A stretch of 53,877 nucleotides of DNA from an uncultured Cellulophaga sp. (GCA_947491225.1 CANLIE010000021.1:1-53877), one strand, 5' to 3'. Positions 1 through 10,668 are shown, numbered from the stretch's first letter. A program made the numbers and translations. The notes: a model not told the origin generated them from the sequence alone.

Positions 1-62
1 TCTAAAATTTTCAGTTTAAAAGGTTCTGAATACCGTCTAATTACTTTGTCATTTTTGTACAT
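1..62 (-). CDS. IS3-type transposase OrfA, N-terminal fragment
   Basis: Only 20 full codons are inside the window: an ATG at 62-60 followed by MYKNDKVIRRYSEPFKLKIL. The R-R-Y-S-x-x-F-K-L-x-I-L pattern is the start of the helix-turn-helix domain (HTH_Tnp_1 type) that binds the IS ends. The frame is open to the window edge. In complete IS3 elements orfA is followed by orfB (DDE integrase) reached by frameshifting, but that part is not visible here. Alternative readings of 20 residues are possible, yet the adjacent TG-start terminal repeat supports the call. Confidence 0.6.
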   Translation of the reverse strand, partial: MYKNDKVIRRYSEPFKLKIL

Positions 63-101
63 AATGTTTAAAATTATATAGCCTTTATTCAGGACGGGGC
101 A
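1..101 (-). mobile_element. 5' end of an IS3-type insertion sequence, cut by window edge
   Basis: The minus strand begins an open frame at 62 whose first 20 residues read like the N-terminus of IS3-family OrfA transposases. The sequence upstream of it ends in TGCCCCGTCCTGAATAAAGG (minus strand, 101 to 82), which starts with TG as IS3-family terminal inverted repeats do. I place the element boundary at about 101. The other end, orfB and the target duplication lie outside the window, so completeness cannot be judged. The boundary is inferred; the transposase start is seen. Confidence 0.6.
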
Positions 102-247
102 AGCTTACGCACAAAAGGTCTTGTATATGAAAAGTAGCGGAATAAAAAGTTAATACTTTCAATTTAACAATAAAATTAACAGAAAAGTACAAGCTTTTTA
201 GTTTGCACTTAACTGCTATTTTTTATATGCGTGGTTGTGGTTTGTAT

Positions 248-742
248 TTAGTCCTCACAATCTAATAATTGTTCAGAATACCTCCAATATTTATTAAAAA
301 TTTTATATCTTTTTCTACATTCACTATAGTTCTCATAATTAGATACTTGATTAAGTATAGTTTCATTTTTACTGTAAAATAAAAAATGATTACAAGTTTT
401 ATTTATTGTATTAGTTTTTAGTTCATTATTTATTTTCTTATCTAGAAAATTATCATTTGATTTATAACTGAATATAAACAATAAAACACCTTCTGATTGT
501 TCAATTTTTTTAAAGTTCAATTTTTTTAGAGTTTCAAATTCAATAGGACTTATTTTTTTTTCTAAAAAAAATAAGTCAACATTATTTTTTAACCAACCAT
601 ATTTATTTGTCTTTTCTACCAAGTTTTCAAAAATTTCTAAATTTTCTTTAAAATCAGAGCTTTCAAATTTGTGATATGAATTACAACTATTAAAAAATAA
701 TATTATTGAAATTAATAAATATTTACCTAGGAAATTTTTCAT
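248..742 (-). CDS. hypothetical lipoprotein, possible immunity partner
   Basis: A 164-residue protein with a lipoprotein signal: K at positions 2 and 7, a hydrophobic core (LLISIILFF) and the lipobox end NSCNS with the cysteine near residue 20. The mature part is rich in K, N, E and F and matches no family I recognise. Its start overlaps the end of the upstream gene (723-1244) by 20 bases, so the two are translationally linked. Small lipoproteins directly behind a toxin gene are often immunity proteins; that role is only an inference from position and from the nearby IS. Confidence 0.6.
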   Translation of the reverse strand: MKNFLGKYLLISIILFFNSCNSYHKFESSDFKENLEIFENLVEKTNKYGWLKNNVDLFFLEKKISPIEFETLKKLNFKKIEQSEGVLLFIFSYKSNDNFLDKKINNELKTNTINKTCNHFLFYSKNETILNQVSNYENYSECRKRYKIFNKYWRYSEQLLDCED

Positions 743-1244
743 GGACTTCTTTTATGTTATTTTGTTCTTCTGTAGGTCGTTCACAAAATTTTTGTTTGTG
801 ATAATTTTTTAAATTATCTCCCAATAGTGGAGTATATGTATAATTTTTAGGGTAAAATTCATTTATGATATGTGGTATGTAGTCAAAATTTGGTGCTTCT
901 TCGGGTTCAATACAACTAATTTCGTTTAAAGATGTCTCTACTGCTTGATGCCAACTAATTTTGCCAAGAGCTATATCTTGACTAAATCGAACATATATTC
1001 CGACACCTAATAAATTTGAAGGTAAATCTTCGTAACTATATGCACTGTTATTATTTTTTAGACTTTGCCACATTTCACCTAATTCACCTTTTGTAATAGC
1101 TGAAAAAGGACCATTTTCTGTTGCCCATTCAAAAATTTTAAAAACGTGATGAAAATCTAACCATTCAGCAATTTCTGTATAAATATATTTATTTACGTCA
1201 TCGTTGGGATTTAAGATAGCAACAGGTAGAGTTGTTGAATACAT
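723..1244 (-). CDS. hypothetical protein, possibly the C-terminal part of a larger (toxin-like) protein
   Basis: A 173-residue soluble protein with no signal peptide or membrane segment. The middle part (FEWATENGPFSAITKGELGE, then SAYSYEDLPSNLLGVGIYVR) and the later Y-P-K-N-Y-T-Y segment look like a folded globular domain, but I cannot name it. The frame stays open for 19 more codons upstream of the ATG (to a stop at 1302-1304), so it may be a remnant of a longer gene. It overlaps the lipoprotein gene downstream by 20 bases. A toxin-immunity reading is inference only. Confidence 0.55.
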   Translation of the reverse strand: MYSTTLPVAILNPNDDVNKYIYTEIAEWLDFHHVFKIFEWATENGPFSAITKGELGEMWQSLKNNNSAYSYEDLPSNLLGVGIYVRFSQDIALGKISWHQAVETSLNEISCIEPEEAPNFDYIPHIINEFYPKNYTYTPLLGDNLKNYHKQKFCERPTEEQNNIKEVHEKFPR

Positions 1245-1565
1245 TAAATTTTTATTAAAATGATTTACTAAGGTTAAAATTTGTTCTTCAAAAGTTAAAG
1301 ATTAATATTTTAACTATTTAACAAACTACAATTTTTTAGTAATCAATTTCGCATATTGACAGACGAATATACACTACAACAAAATAATATCAAAATAACT
1401 GATTAGAAATATAACCCTATTAGTTAAAGGGAATAGTTATCAACATTATCCCTATTGTTCTGGGCAATTTGGAAAGCCTACATTAATATAGCCAAATATT
1501 ACTGATAAAAATATATGTATTGATGCTATTACAAAATAATCTATTGATTTTATTTAAGTGTATAA
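1245..1565. other. gene-free gap of 321 bp
   Basis: AT-rich sequence between the accessory pair and ligA. The first 57 bases continue the minus-strand frame of the 723-1244 gene to an in-frame stop at 1302-1304. Around 1428-1452 there are repeated CCCTATT/AGGGAATA motifs able to form a weak AGGGA/TCCCT hairpin. I see no RNA gene, promoter or convincing terminator. Confidence 0.5.
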
Positions 1566-3590
<2,025 letters not shown>

Positions 3591-3595
3591 CTACT

Positions 3596-4453
3596 TTACT
3601 CATTTTTATCAAAAACACCCTTTAACATTCTATCATTTCCATACAGGTCTTTTCTAAGCTCTATTTTTGAAAAATTATTGGATTTTAATAAAGTTTCAGT
3701 CTCTTTACCAAGATACTGATTGATTTCTAAATATAATTTTCCATTGACATTTAAATGCTTTATGGCAAATTTTATAATGGCACTATAGAATACAAGTGGA
3801 GTTTCATCTGGCACAAACAACGCCAAGCTAGGTTCATATTCTAAAACATTCTTACTCATTTCTTTTTTTTCTAAAACTCTAACATAAGGTGGATTAGAAA
3901 CTATAACATCAAATTTTTGTTGAAGATTGGATTCCTTTAAAATATTGTTTTCTAAAAATGTAATAGCCACATTATTAGCATCGGTATTTTTTTGAGCCAC
4001 TTTTATAGCTTCTTTTGAAACATCTAAAGCATATACTTTTGCATTTGGTAAATTTTTAGCTAATGAAATAGCAATACAACCACTACCTGTACCAATATCA
4101 AGAATTTTTAACTCAGAATCTATACTATAATCAGACAAGACCCAATGTACCAATTCTTCAGTTTCTGGTCTAGGAATTAACACATTTGAATTTACCATAA
4201 AATTAAGATCCATAAAGTGGGCAGTACCCAAAATATACTGTATAGGTATTTCTTTCTTTAATTTTTCAAGTCCTTGAAATAAAGGCTCCTCTTCTTTCTT
4301 TGTTACAACATAATCTGGCTGTATTGCCAAAATAAATCGTTCTAAATGAAGATAATGTTCTATCATCATATAAAAAAAACTATTTACTTCTTCTGTTGCA
4401 TATGTTACTCCTAATTCTTTATGATAAATATTCTTTATTTCTTTCAATAACAT
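3596..4453 (-). CDS. prmC: peptide chain release factor N5-glutamine methyltransferase PrmC
   Basis: Methylates the GGQ glutamine of release factors RF1 and RF2 with SAM. The 285-residue protein has an N-terminal helical domain, the PRPETE motif (residues 94-99), the SAM-binding loop GTGSGC (121-126) and the catalytic NPPY motif (187-190). The NPPY motif after an alpha-helical N-terminus separates PrmC from PrmB and from adenine DNA methylases. It lies between an acetyltransferase gene (50 bases upstream) and ligA, probably co-transcribed with them. Confidence 0.95.
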   Translation of the reverse strand: MLLKEIKNIYHKELGVTYATEEVNSFFYMMIEHYLHLERFILAIQPDYVVTKKEEEPLFQGLEKLKKEIPIQYILGTAHFMDLNFMVNSNVLIPRPETEELVHWVLSDYSIDSELKILDIGTGSGCIAISLAKNLPNAKVYALDVSKEAIKVAQKNTDANNVAITFLENNILKESNLQQKFDVIVSNPPYVRVLEKKEMSKNVLEYEPSLALFVPDETPLVFYSAIIKFAIKHLNVNGKLYLEINQYLGKETETLLKSNNFSKIELRKDLYGNDRMLKGVFDKNE

Positions 4454-4503
4454 TATAAAACTAGACTTTTAAATCAATTTATAAAAAATAACATATGAAT
4501 AAC

Positions 4504-4989
4504 TCATAACTCTAACAACATCCATACTGGACAAGAATAATGACCTGTATTACCTAAACGTGAATCTATATATGTAAAACCAGTTTTTTTGTATAGTTTT
4601 TGAGCATCTTTCATATATGGCATTGTTTCTAGGTAGCATTTTTTAAAATCATATTCTCTTGCTTTATCTAAGCAAATTTTCATCATTTCTGTTCCTAAAC
4701 CTCTACCTCTAGCCTTTTCCAAAAAATACATTTTTTGAAGTTCACAAACATTACCATCATAATTTTCTAACTGTGCAATGCCTGCACATCCTATAATCTC
4801 TCCTCTCTCTTCAACTACATAATATGTTGCCCTTGGCACGTTGTAGTTTTCATACATACTATCTAATGCCTTATCTGCATAAGCCGTTCCTACTTTAGGG
4901 ACGCCCAAATCTATCAAAACACGTCTGATAACCTTGCCGACGCTTGCGTTGTCTTTCTTTAATATTGGACGAATTACTACATTCTTCAT
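4504..4989 (-). CDS. GNAT family N-acetyltransferase
   Basis: A 161-residue single-domain acetyltransferase. The acetyl-CoA binding motif A is seen as KARGRGLGTEM (about residues 92-102), following a beta-strand segment (LQKMYFLE). The C-terminus has the typical LYKKTGFTYID strand-helix end. The substrate is unknown; related flavobacterial proteins are small-molecule or protein acetyltransferases. It is divergent from ribD, with only 41 bases between the start codons, so the promoters overlap. Confidence 0.85.
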   Translation of the reverse strand: MKNVVIRPILKKDNASVGKVIRRVLIDLGVPKVGTAYADKALDSMYENYNVPRATYYVVEERGEIIGCAGIAQLENYDGNVCELQKMYFLEKARGRGLGTEMMKICLDKAREYDFKKCYLETMPYMKDAQKLYKKTGFTYIDSRLGNTGHYSCPVWMLLEL

Positions 4990-5030
4990 ATAACAAATAC
5001 TATATCTTAATATTATCCTATTTTTGCGAA

Positions 5031-6083
5031 GTGAAGATACATGAAAAATACATCTTACGCTGTATACAAATAGCTAAAAACGGATTAGGAACTACATCAC
5101 CAAACCCAATGGTAGGTGCAGTAATTGTACAAAACAATGCAATTATAGGTGAAGGGTATACTTCTCCTTATGGTGGTTCGCATGCAGAGGTAAATGCCAT
5201 TAATTCTGTAAAAGATAAAACACAACTTACAAATGCAACCATTTATGTAACGCTTGAGCCTTGCTCACATTATGGCAAAACACCACCTTGTGCAGATTTG
5301 ATTATTAAACACAAAATACCTAATGTAATCATTGGACTTAAGGATCCGCACAAAAAAGTAGCTGGCGCGGGCATAAAAAAATTACTGGAAGCTGGTTGCA
5401 ATGTCACTACTGGAATTTTGAAAGAGAAATGCAGGGAACACCACAAACGCTTTCTTTGTTTTCATGAAAATAAAAGACCGTTTATTATTTTAAAATGGGC
5501 AGAAACCAACGATGGTTTTATATCTCCAAACAAAGCCAATAGAAATACAACACCTGAACCTTTTTGGATAACCAACAAAAAATCACGCCAAATTGTACAT
5601 CAGTGGCGTAGTGAAGAGCCAGCTATTTTAGTTGGTACTAATACGGTTCTGGAAGATAACCCCAAATTAGATGTTAGGCATTGGTATGGAAAATCACCAA
5701 CCAGAATAGTTATTGATCGTGATTTAAAAATTGATAAAAACTACACTATTTTAGATGTTTCTGTAAAAACAATAGTAATTACAACTAATAAAAGCAAGGA
5801 CAAACGTATTGATGGTATTATATATGAAGAGATTGACTTTAATGCTGATATAGCCAAACAAATTTGTAACATACTACACACGCACAATATACTAAGCGTA
5901 ATAATTGAAGGAGGGGCAAAAACACTGCAAACTTTTATTGATGCAAATTTATGGGATGAAGCTAGGGTTTTTAAAGGAATTAACACATTTTATGAAGGTA
6001 TAAAAGCACCAAAATTAACAGGGAATTTAATACGTACCACAACTATTGAAACTGATGTTTTAAACACATATAGAAATGATTAA
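5031..6083 (+). CDS. ribD: riboflavin biosynthesis protein RibD (deaminase/reductase)
   Basis: A bifunctional enzyme of riboflavin synthesis: deamination of the GTP cyclohydrolase II product, then NADPH reduction of the ribose. I choose the GTG at 5031 rather than a longer frame, because MKIHEKYILRCIQIAKNGLG is the usual N-terminus and the upstream codons overlap the divergent gene. With this start (350 residues) the zinc site is H51-A-E53, C78 and C87 (PCSHYGKTPPC). The reductase domain follows from about residue 150. The end overlaps the HAD gene by 8 bases, first of a four-gene run. Confidence 0.93.
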   Translation: MKIHEKYILRCIQIAKNGLGTTSPNPMVGAVIVQNNAIIGEGYTSPYGGSHAEVNAINSVKDKTQLTNATIYVTLEPCSHYGKTPPCADLIIKHKIPNVIIGLKDPHKKVAGAGIKKLLEAGCNVTTGILKEKCREHHKRFLCFHENKRPFIILKWAETNDGFISPNKANRNTTPEPFWITNKKSRQIVHQWRSEEPAILVGTNTVLEDNPKLDVRHWYGKSPTRIVIDRDLKIDKNYTILDVSVKTIVITTNKSKDKRIDGIIYEEIDFNADIAKQICNILHTHNILSVIIEGGAKTLQTFIDANLWDEARVFKGINTFYEGIKAPKLTGNLIRTTTIETDVLNTYRND

Positions 6084-6678
6084 AAACATAATTTTTGATT
6101 TTGGTGACATCTTCATCAACTTAAATAAAACTGCAACCACCTTAGCACTAGCAAAGTTTGGTTTTACAGAAATGACTCCAGATTTAGATAAGTTAATGAA
6201 AACATATGAAAAAGGGTTAATAAATTCTGATACTTTTTTAGAGAAAACCAATGCCTTTTTTATTACTGCAACTACCAAAGAATTGATAAGCGCATGGAAC
6301 AGTATGATTCTGGATTTCCCTGAAGATAGACTAGTATTTATAGAAGAGCTTGCCAATGAAAAAAAATACCGTTTGTTTTTGCTAAGTAATACCAATGCTT
6401 TACATATAGAAAGAGTAATAAAAAATATGGGTACTAATAGGTATAAGCGCTTTAAAAACTGTTTTGAAAAATTTTACTTATCCCACGAAATTCATCTGAG
6501 AAAACCAGATACTGAGATTTATGAATTTGTTCTTAAAAACAATGAGTTAAAAGCAGAAGAGTGTTTATTCATAGATGACACCAAAGAAAATACTGAAGCT
6601 GCAAAAACACTGGGCATACACACTTGGAATCTAATAGTTGATAAAGAAGATATTATCCATTTAAATTCAAAAATTTAA
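6076..6678 (+). CDS. HAD superfamily phosphatase (HAD-IA type)
   Basis: A 200-residue haloacid-dehalogenase-like hydrolase. Motif I is FDFGDIF near the N-terminus, where the usual second aspartate of DxD is a glycine, as in the YihX-like subgroup. Motif II is LLSNTN, motif III is the lysine of LRKPD, and motif IV is the acidic pair in FIDDTKEN. The substrate is unknown; YihX-like members act on sugar phosphates. It sits 8 bases inside the end of ribD, which makes a flavin-precursor phosphatase role conceivable, but this is inference. Confidence 0.85.
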   Translation: MIKNIIFDFGDIFINLNKTATTLALAKFGFTEMTPDLDKLMKTYEKGLINSDTFLEKTNAFFITATTKELISAWNSMILDFPEDRLVFIEELANEKKYRLFLLSNTNALHIERVIKNMGTNRYKRFKNCFEKFYLSHEIHLRKPDTEIYEFVLKNNELKAEECLFIDDTKENTEAAKTLGIHTWNLIVDKEDIIHLNSKI

Positions 6679-6680
6679 TT

Positions 6681-7544
6681 ATGTTAGACCTAGCATTAAG
6701 CATACTTTTTTCTAGTTTAATATTCATTATTTTTAAACTATTTGACGTTTACAAAGTACAAACGCTATATGCCATAATCATCAATTATTTTACGGCATGC
6801 ATAGTTGGCTTTCTATTTTATAATGAAAAAATAATACCATCTAGTATACCACAAAAGCCTTGGTTCATTGGTGCTCTTTTGTTAGGTATTCTATTTATTT
6901 TAGTCTTTAACTTAATGGGGAAGACTTCACAAAAAATAGGACTTTCAGCTGCATCTGTTGCCACCAAAATGTCATTGGTCATTCCTGTGTTATTAGGAAT
7001 TTATTTATATAATGAAAAATTAAACATTTTTAAGACTACTGGTATTTTACTAGCACTTACTGCTGTTTATCTAGCCTCTATAAAAGAGCAAAAAACTAAA
7101 TTTAACCTTAAGATGTTGCTACTTCCCTTTTTAGTGTTTATTGGTTCTGGAACAATAGATGCAAGTATTAAGTACTTAGAAGAAAACTATGTTACTGAGT
7201 CAGAAGTTCCATTATTTTCATCCTTTCTTTTTTTGTCAGCAGGTTTATTTGGAGTAGTTTTCATAACTACTAGAATAACCAAGTATCCTTTAAAAATAAA
7301 TTTAAAAAACATTATTGCTGGCGTTTTTCTAGGAATCCCTAATTTTTTCTCAATATATTATATCATCAGAGCTTTAAGGAATCCTGCTTTTACAAGTTCC
7401 TCTATTTTTACCATAAACAATGTGTCTATTGTTCTATTCACTACACTGATTGGCATATTGTTTTTTAAAGAAAAATTAAGTCTAAAAAACTGGACAGGCA
7501 TTGGGCTTGCAGTAGCAAGCATCATTTTAATGGTTATGTTTTAA
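6681..7544 (+). CDS. EamA/DMT-family membrane transporter
   Basis: A 287-residue integral membrane protein with about ten hydrophobic segments arranged as two EamA-like halves. The end of each half carries the usual conserved turn: VLLGIYLYNEKLNIFKTTGI in the first and LIGILFFKEKLSLKNWTGIG in the second. Members export metabolites such as amino acids or purines; the substrate here cannot be read from sequence. It starts 2 bases after the HAD gene and shares one base with the next start codon, so it belongs to the ribD run. Confidence 0.88.
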   Translation: MLDLALSILFSSLIFIIFKLFDVYKVQTLYAIIINYFTACIVGFLFYNEKIIPSSIPQKPWFIGALLLGILFILVFNLMGKTSQKIGLSAASVATKMSLVIPVLLGIYLYNEKLNIFKTTGILLALTAVYLASIKEQKTKFNLKMLLLPFLVFIGSGTIDASIKYLEENYVTESEVPLFSSFLFLSAGLFGVVFITTRITKYPLKINLKNIIAGVFLGIPNFFSIYYIIRALRNPAFTSSSIFTINNVSIVLFTTLIGILFFKEKLSLKNWTGIGLAVASIILMVMF

Positions 7545-8152
7545 TGGATAAAGAAAAAGACACATATAATACAATTGACACTCCTTCCTTAGAAATATTA
7601 TACAAGGATAAAAAAAGCAAATTTTATGGTTACACATTTCCACTCAATAGCGAAGATGAAGTAAAACCAATAATAGATCAACTAAAGAAAAAACACCACA
7701 CTGCAAATCATATATGTTATGCGTGGCAAATTGGCACAAATAATATAAGATATAGGGCAAATGATGATGGTGAGCCTAATAATTCTGCTGGTATGCCAAT
7801 TTACGGACAAATACAGTCATACAACGTAACAAACATATTAGTAGCAGTTGCTCGTGTTTTTGGGGGGACTAAGCTTGGTGTAGGTGGTTTAATCTCTGCA
7901 TACAGAACAACGTCACAACTAGCTCTTGAAGAAGCCAAGATTATAGAAAAAATTATAACACAACATTACAAACTAACTTTTGAATATGAAGATATGGATA
8001 GAGTAATGCGCATTATTAAACAAAAAAATATAGATATAGTTTCTCAAAAATTAGAAACAAACTGCATTTATGTTATATCAGTTAGAAAAAGTATATCCAA
8101 TGAAATATGGGACATTTTTAAAAATATGCAACATATTGAAATAAAGAATTAA
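7544..8152 (+). CDS. YigZ/IMPACT family protein
   Basis: A 202-residue member of the UPF0029/IMPACT family. The signature RYRANDDGEPNNSAGMPIYG is in the N-terminal domain (about residues 70-90), followed by VVARVFGGTKLG-like sequence (here VAVARVFGGTKLGVGGLISA). The C-terminal domain is the ferredoxin-like one found in bacterial YigZ. The function is not firmly established; eukaryotic IMPACT regulates translation through GCN1. Its ATG shares one base with the upstream stop codon, and its end overlaps the convergent thioesterase gene by 4 bases. Confidence 0.92.
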   Translation: MDKEKDTYNTIDTPSLEILYKDKKSKFYGYTFPLNSEDEVKPIIDQLKKKHHTANHICYAWQIGTNNIRYRANDDGEPNNSAGMPIYGQIQSYNVTNILVAVARVFGGTKLGVGGLISAYRTTSQLALEEAKIIEKIITQHYKLTFEYEDMDRVMRIIKQKNIDIVSQKLETNCIYVISVRKSISNEIWDIFKNMQHIEIKN

Positions 8153-8559
8153 AAATCATAATTCTTATCAATTTTATCTAAAACATAATCTGGGCACTTC
8201 ATAGGTCTTTTAGTATCCTTGTTTAAAAATGCTAAAACAGTATTAGCAGTAACCAAAAGTTCTTTTTGCTCATTGTATATTTCATAATCAAATTCTATCC
8301 TTACTGAAGGAGTCTTTTTCAATTTAGTTACAACTGTAATTAAATCATCATACAGAGCAGATTTTTTAAAATTGACTTGTAACGAAATTACTGGCAAAAT
8401 TATTCCGTTAACTTCCATATTCTTGTAAGAAACATCCAAATCCCTTAACCAGCTTAATCTTCCCATCTCTAAGTATTGAGCATAATTACCATGATAAACA
8501 ACTCCCATTTGATCTGTTTCACCATACCTTACTCTAAAAGAAATTTCATTTTTATGCAT
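8149..8559 (-). CDS. acyl-CoA thioesterase, hot-dog fold (YbgC type)
   Basis: A 136-residue single hot-dog domain protein of the 4-hydroxybenzoyl-CoA thioesterase/YbgC type. The N-terminus has the catalytic segment RVRYGETDQMGVVYHGNYAQ, with the aspartate of ETDQMG and the H-G-N-Y-xx-Y pattern, then E-x-G-R. Such enzymes hydrolyse acyl-CoA thioesters; the exact substrate is unknown. It converges on YigZ and is divergent from dnaA. Confidence 0.9.
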   Translation of the reverse strand: MHKNEISFRVRYGETDQMGVVYHGNYAQYLEMGRLSWLRDLDVSYKNMEVNGIILPVISLQVNFKKSALYDDLITVVTKLKKTPSVRIEFDYEIYNEQKELLVTANTVLAFLNKDTKRPMKCPDYVLDKIDKNYDF

Positions 8560-8665
8560 AATATCCCAACAAAAATTATATATTTAAGGCTCGTAACTTT
8601 GATTGTGCAATCATGCGAAAAAAAAACTTCAAATTCAATAGGAATTGATTTTTTTTTTAGAAATT

Positions 8666-8680
8666 TTGTTCACATATTTG
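8666..8680 (+). promoter_or_regulatory. possible dnaA promoter -7 element and degenerate DnaA box
   Basis: CATATTTG at 8673-8680 matches the Bacteroidota -7 element TAnnTTTG in all fixed positions but the first. It overlaps TTGTTCACA (8666-8674), seven of nine matches to the DnaA box TTATCCACA. The combination would suit DnaA autoregulation. No properly spaced -33 TTG is present, so the call is weak. I see no cluster of DnaA boxes that would mark an origin here. Confidence 0.25.
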
Positions 8681-8761
8681 TCGACCCTGTTAGGAAACAC
8701 AGAATTACACTGACTTCCTTTCAACGAACACTATACTAACCAAAAAAAAGATTATTTAATA

Positions 8762-10186
8762 ATGAGTGTTACTGCAGAATCAGTATGGAATAATTGTTTG
8801 TCTTTTATTAAAGACAACATACAACCCCAAGCATTCAAAACATGGTTTGAACCAATAAAACCAATTAAATTATCTGCCAACTCGCTTAGCGTACAAGTTC
8901 CAAGTAAATTCTTTTATGAATGGTTAGAAGAACACTATGTTAAATTACTAAAAGTATCTTTAACTAAAGAGCTAGGAGAAAATGCTAAATTAGTTTACAT
9001 TATTAAAATGGAAAACACATATGGCAACAGAGAACCTTTTACAGAGAGAATACCCAGCTCTAATAGATCAACGGTTTCTGCACAAGAGTTAGACGTACCC
9101 ATAAAATCTAAAAATCCTGAATTAAGAAATCCGTTTGTGATTCCTGGTATAAGGAACATAAAAATAGAATCTCAATTAAACCCTAATTACAATTTTGATA
9201 ATTTTCTAGAAGGAGATTCTAACAGGCTTGCTAGATCTGCTGGTATGGCTGTTGCCAATAAACCTGGAGGAACTTCTTTTAATCCATTACTAATTTTTGG
9301 AGGTGTTGGCTTAGGAAAAACACACTTAGCACACGCTATAGGTGTAGAGATAAAGGATAAATATCCTGAAAGAACTGTATTGTACATTTCTGCTGAAAAA
9401 TTTACACAGCAATATATTGAATCTGTTAAAAAAAATACTAGAAATGATTTTATTCATTTTTATCAATTAATAGATATTTTAATTATTGATGATGTTCAAT
9501 TTTTATCTGGAAAATCTGGTACTCAAGATGTATTTTTCCACATTTTCAATCATCTACACCAGAACGGAAAGCAAGTAATTTTAACATCAGATAAGGCTCC
9601 TGTAGATATGCAAGATATTGAGCAACGCTTATTATCTCGTTTTAAATGGGGACTATCTGCTGAATTACAAACGCCCGACTATGAAACAAGAGTTTCTATT
9701 TTAAAAAACAAATTATATAGAGATGGTGTTGAAATGCCAGAAGATATAATAGACTATGTTGCCAAAAACATTAAATCAAATATTAGAGAACTTGAGGGTG
9801 CTGTTATTTCATTGATTGCACAGTCTTCTTTCAATAAAAAAGAAATTACCATAGAGCTTGCACAACAAGTTGTAGAAAAGTTTGTTAAAAATACCAAGCG
9901 AGAAGTTTCTATAGATTACATACAAAAAGTAGTTTCTGATTACTTTGAGATGGATGTATCTACATTACAGTCTAAAACAAGGAAAAGACACATTGTACAA
10001 GCAAGGCAATTAGCTATGTTCTTTGCTAAAAGATTTACAAAAGCATCATTAGCAAGCATTGGATCTCAAATAGGAAAAAGGGATCATGCCACTGTACTAC
10101 ATGCATGTAAAACTGTTGACAACTTAGCAGAAACTGACAAACAATTCCGGAAATATATAGAAGACCTTACCAAAAAATTCTCTTAA
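8762..10186 (+). CDS. dnaA: chromosomal replication initiator DnaA
   Basis: Initiates chromosome replication by binding DnaA boxes and melting the origin. The 474 residues contain domain I (1-85), a short variable linker, the AAA+ domain with Walker A GGVGLGKT (180-187) and Walker B LIIDD (240-244), and the C-terminal DNA-binding domain with the signature IGKRDHATVLHAC near residue 445. Length and motifs are normal. A 202-base leader separates it from the divergent thioesterase gene. The low-molecular-weight phosphatase gene follows 11 bases downstream. Confidence 0.98.
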   Translation: MSVTAESVWNNCLSFIKDNIQPQAFKTWFEPIKPIKLSANSLSVQVPSKFFYEWLEEHYVKLLKVSLTKELGENAKLVYIIKMENTYGNREPFTERIPSSNRSTVSAQELDVPIKSKNPELRNPFVIPGIRNIKIESQLNPNYNFDNFLEGDSNRLARSAGMAVANKPGGTSFNPLLIFGGVGLGKTHLAHAIGVEIKDKYPERTVLYISAEKFTQQYIESVKKNTRNDFIHFYQLIDILIIDDVQFLSGKSGTQDVFFHIFNHLHQNGKQVILTSDKAPVDMQDIEQRLLSRFKWGLSAELQTPDYETRVSILKNKLYRDGVEMPEDIIDYVAKNIKSNIRELEGAVISLIAQSSFNKKEITIELAQQVVEKFVKNTKREVSIDYIQKVVSDYFEMDVSTLQSKTRKRHIVQARQLAMFFAKRFTKASLASIGSQIGKRDHATVLHACKTVDNLAETDKQFRKYIEDLTKKFS

Positions 10187-10197
10187 TCCTCTTTAAG

Positions 10198-10665
10198 ATG
10201 AAAACAAAAATACTAATGGTTTGCCTAGGAAATATATGCAGGTCACCATTGGCAGAAGGCATTCTTAAAAGTAAAGTATCAACTAACACCATTTTAGTGG
10301 ATTCTGCTGGAACAGCAGGCTATCATATAGGGAATTCACCAGACATAAGATCTATAGCTGTTGCAAAAAAATATGGTATTGATATTAGTAAACAAGTTTG
10401 TAGAAAATTCTCTAAAAAAGATTTTAGTGATTTTGATATAATATATGCTATGGACAAAAGCAATTACACAAACATAATTGCCAAAACAACTAACAAAGAA
10501 GAATTAAATAAGGTTAAACTTCTTTTAAATGAAATTGACTTAAAAATTAATGAAGTTCCTGACCCATATTATGGAGGTGATCAAGGTTTTGAAGACGTCT
10601 ATAATTTAATAGATAAAGCGTGTACTGTAATTGCTAACAAATTAACCATTAGTAAAGATCAATGA
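10198..10665 (+). CDS. low-molecular-weight protein-tyrosine phosphatase
   Basis: A 155-residue LMW phosphatase with the P-loop CLGNICRS (catalytic C9, R15) at the N-terminus and the general-acid motif DPYYGG near residue 120. It removes phosphate from phosphotyrosine or acts on arginine phosphate in some relatives; the partner is unknown. It begins 11 bases after dnaA and ends 3 bases before the methylase gene, an arrangement suggesting one transcript. All active-site residues are intact. Confidence 0.93.
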   Translation: MKTKILMVCLGNICRSPLAEGILKSKVSTNTILVDSAGTAGYHIGNSPDIRSIAVAKKYGIDISKQVCRKFSKKDFSDFDIIYAMDKSNYTNIIAKTTNKEELNKVKLLLNEIDLKINEVPDPYYGGDQGFEDVYNLIDKACTVIANKLTISKDQ

Positions 10666-10668
10666 TCA

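Noticed and set aside
102-247. Block with GCACAA and TTGTGG near its ends, considered as an integron attC-like site
   Set aside because: The end motifs are only partly complementary and do not fit the RYYYAAC/GTTRRRY consensus; no integrase is visible.
8476-8739. Plus-strand frame of 87 codons upstream of dnaA
   Set aside because: It overlaps the thioesterase gene on the other strand and the dnaA leader; the composition is not protein-like and no family is evident.
8560-8761. Replication origin next to dnaA
   Set aside because: Only one degenerate DnaA box is present; no cluster of boxes or unwinding element could be identified by eye.
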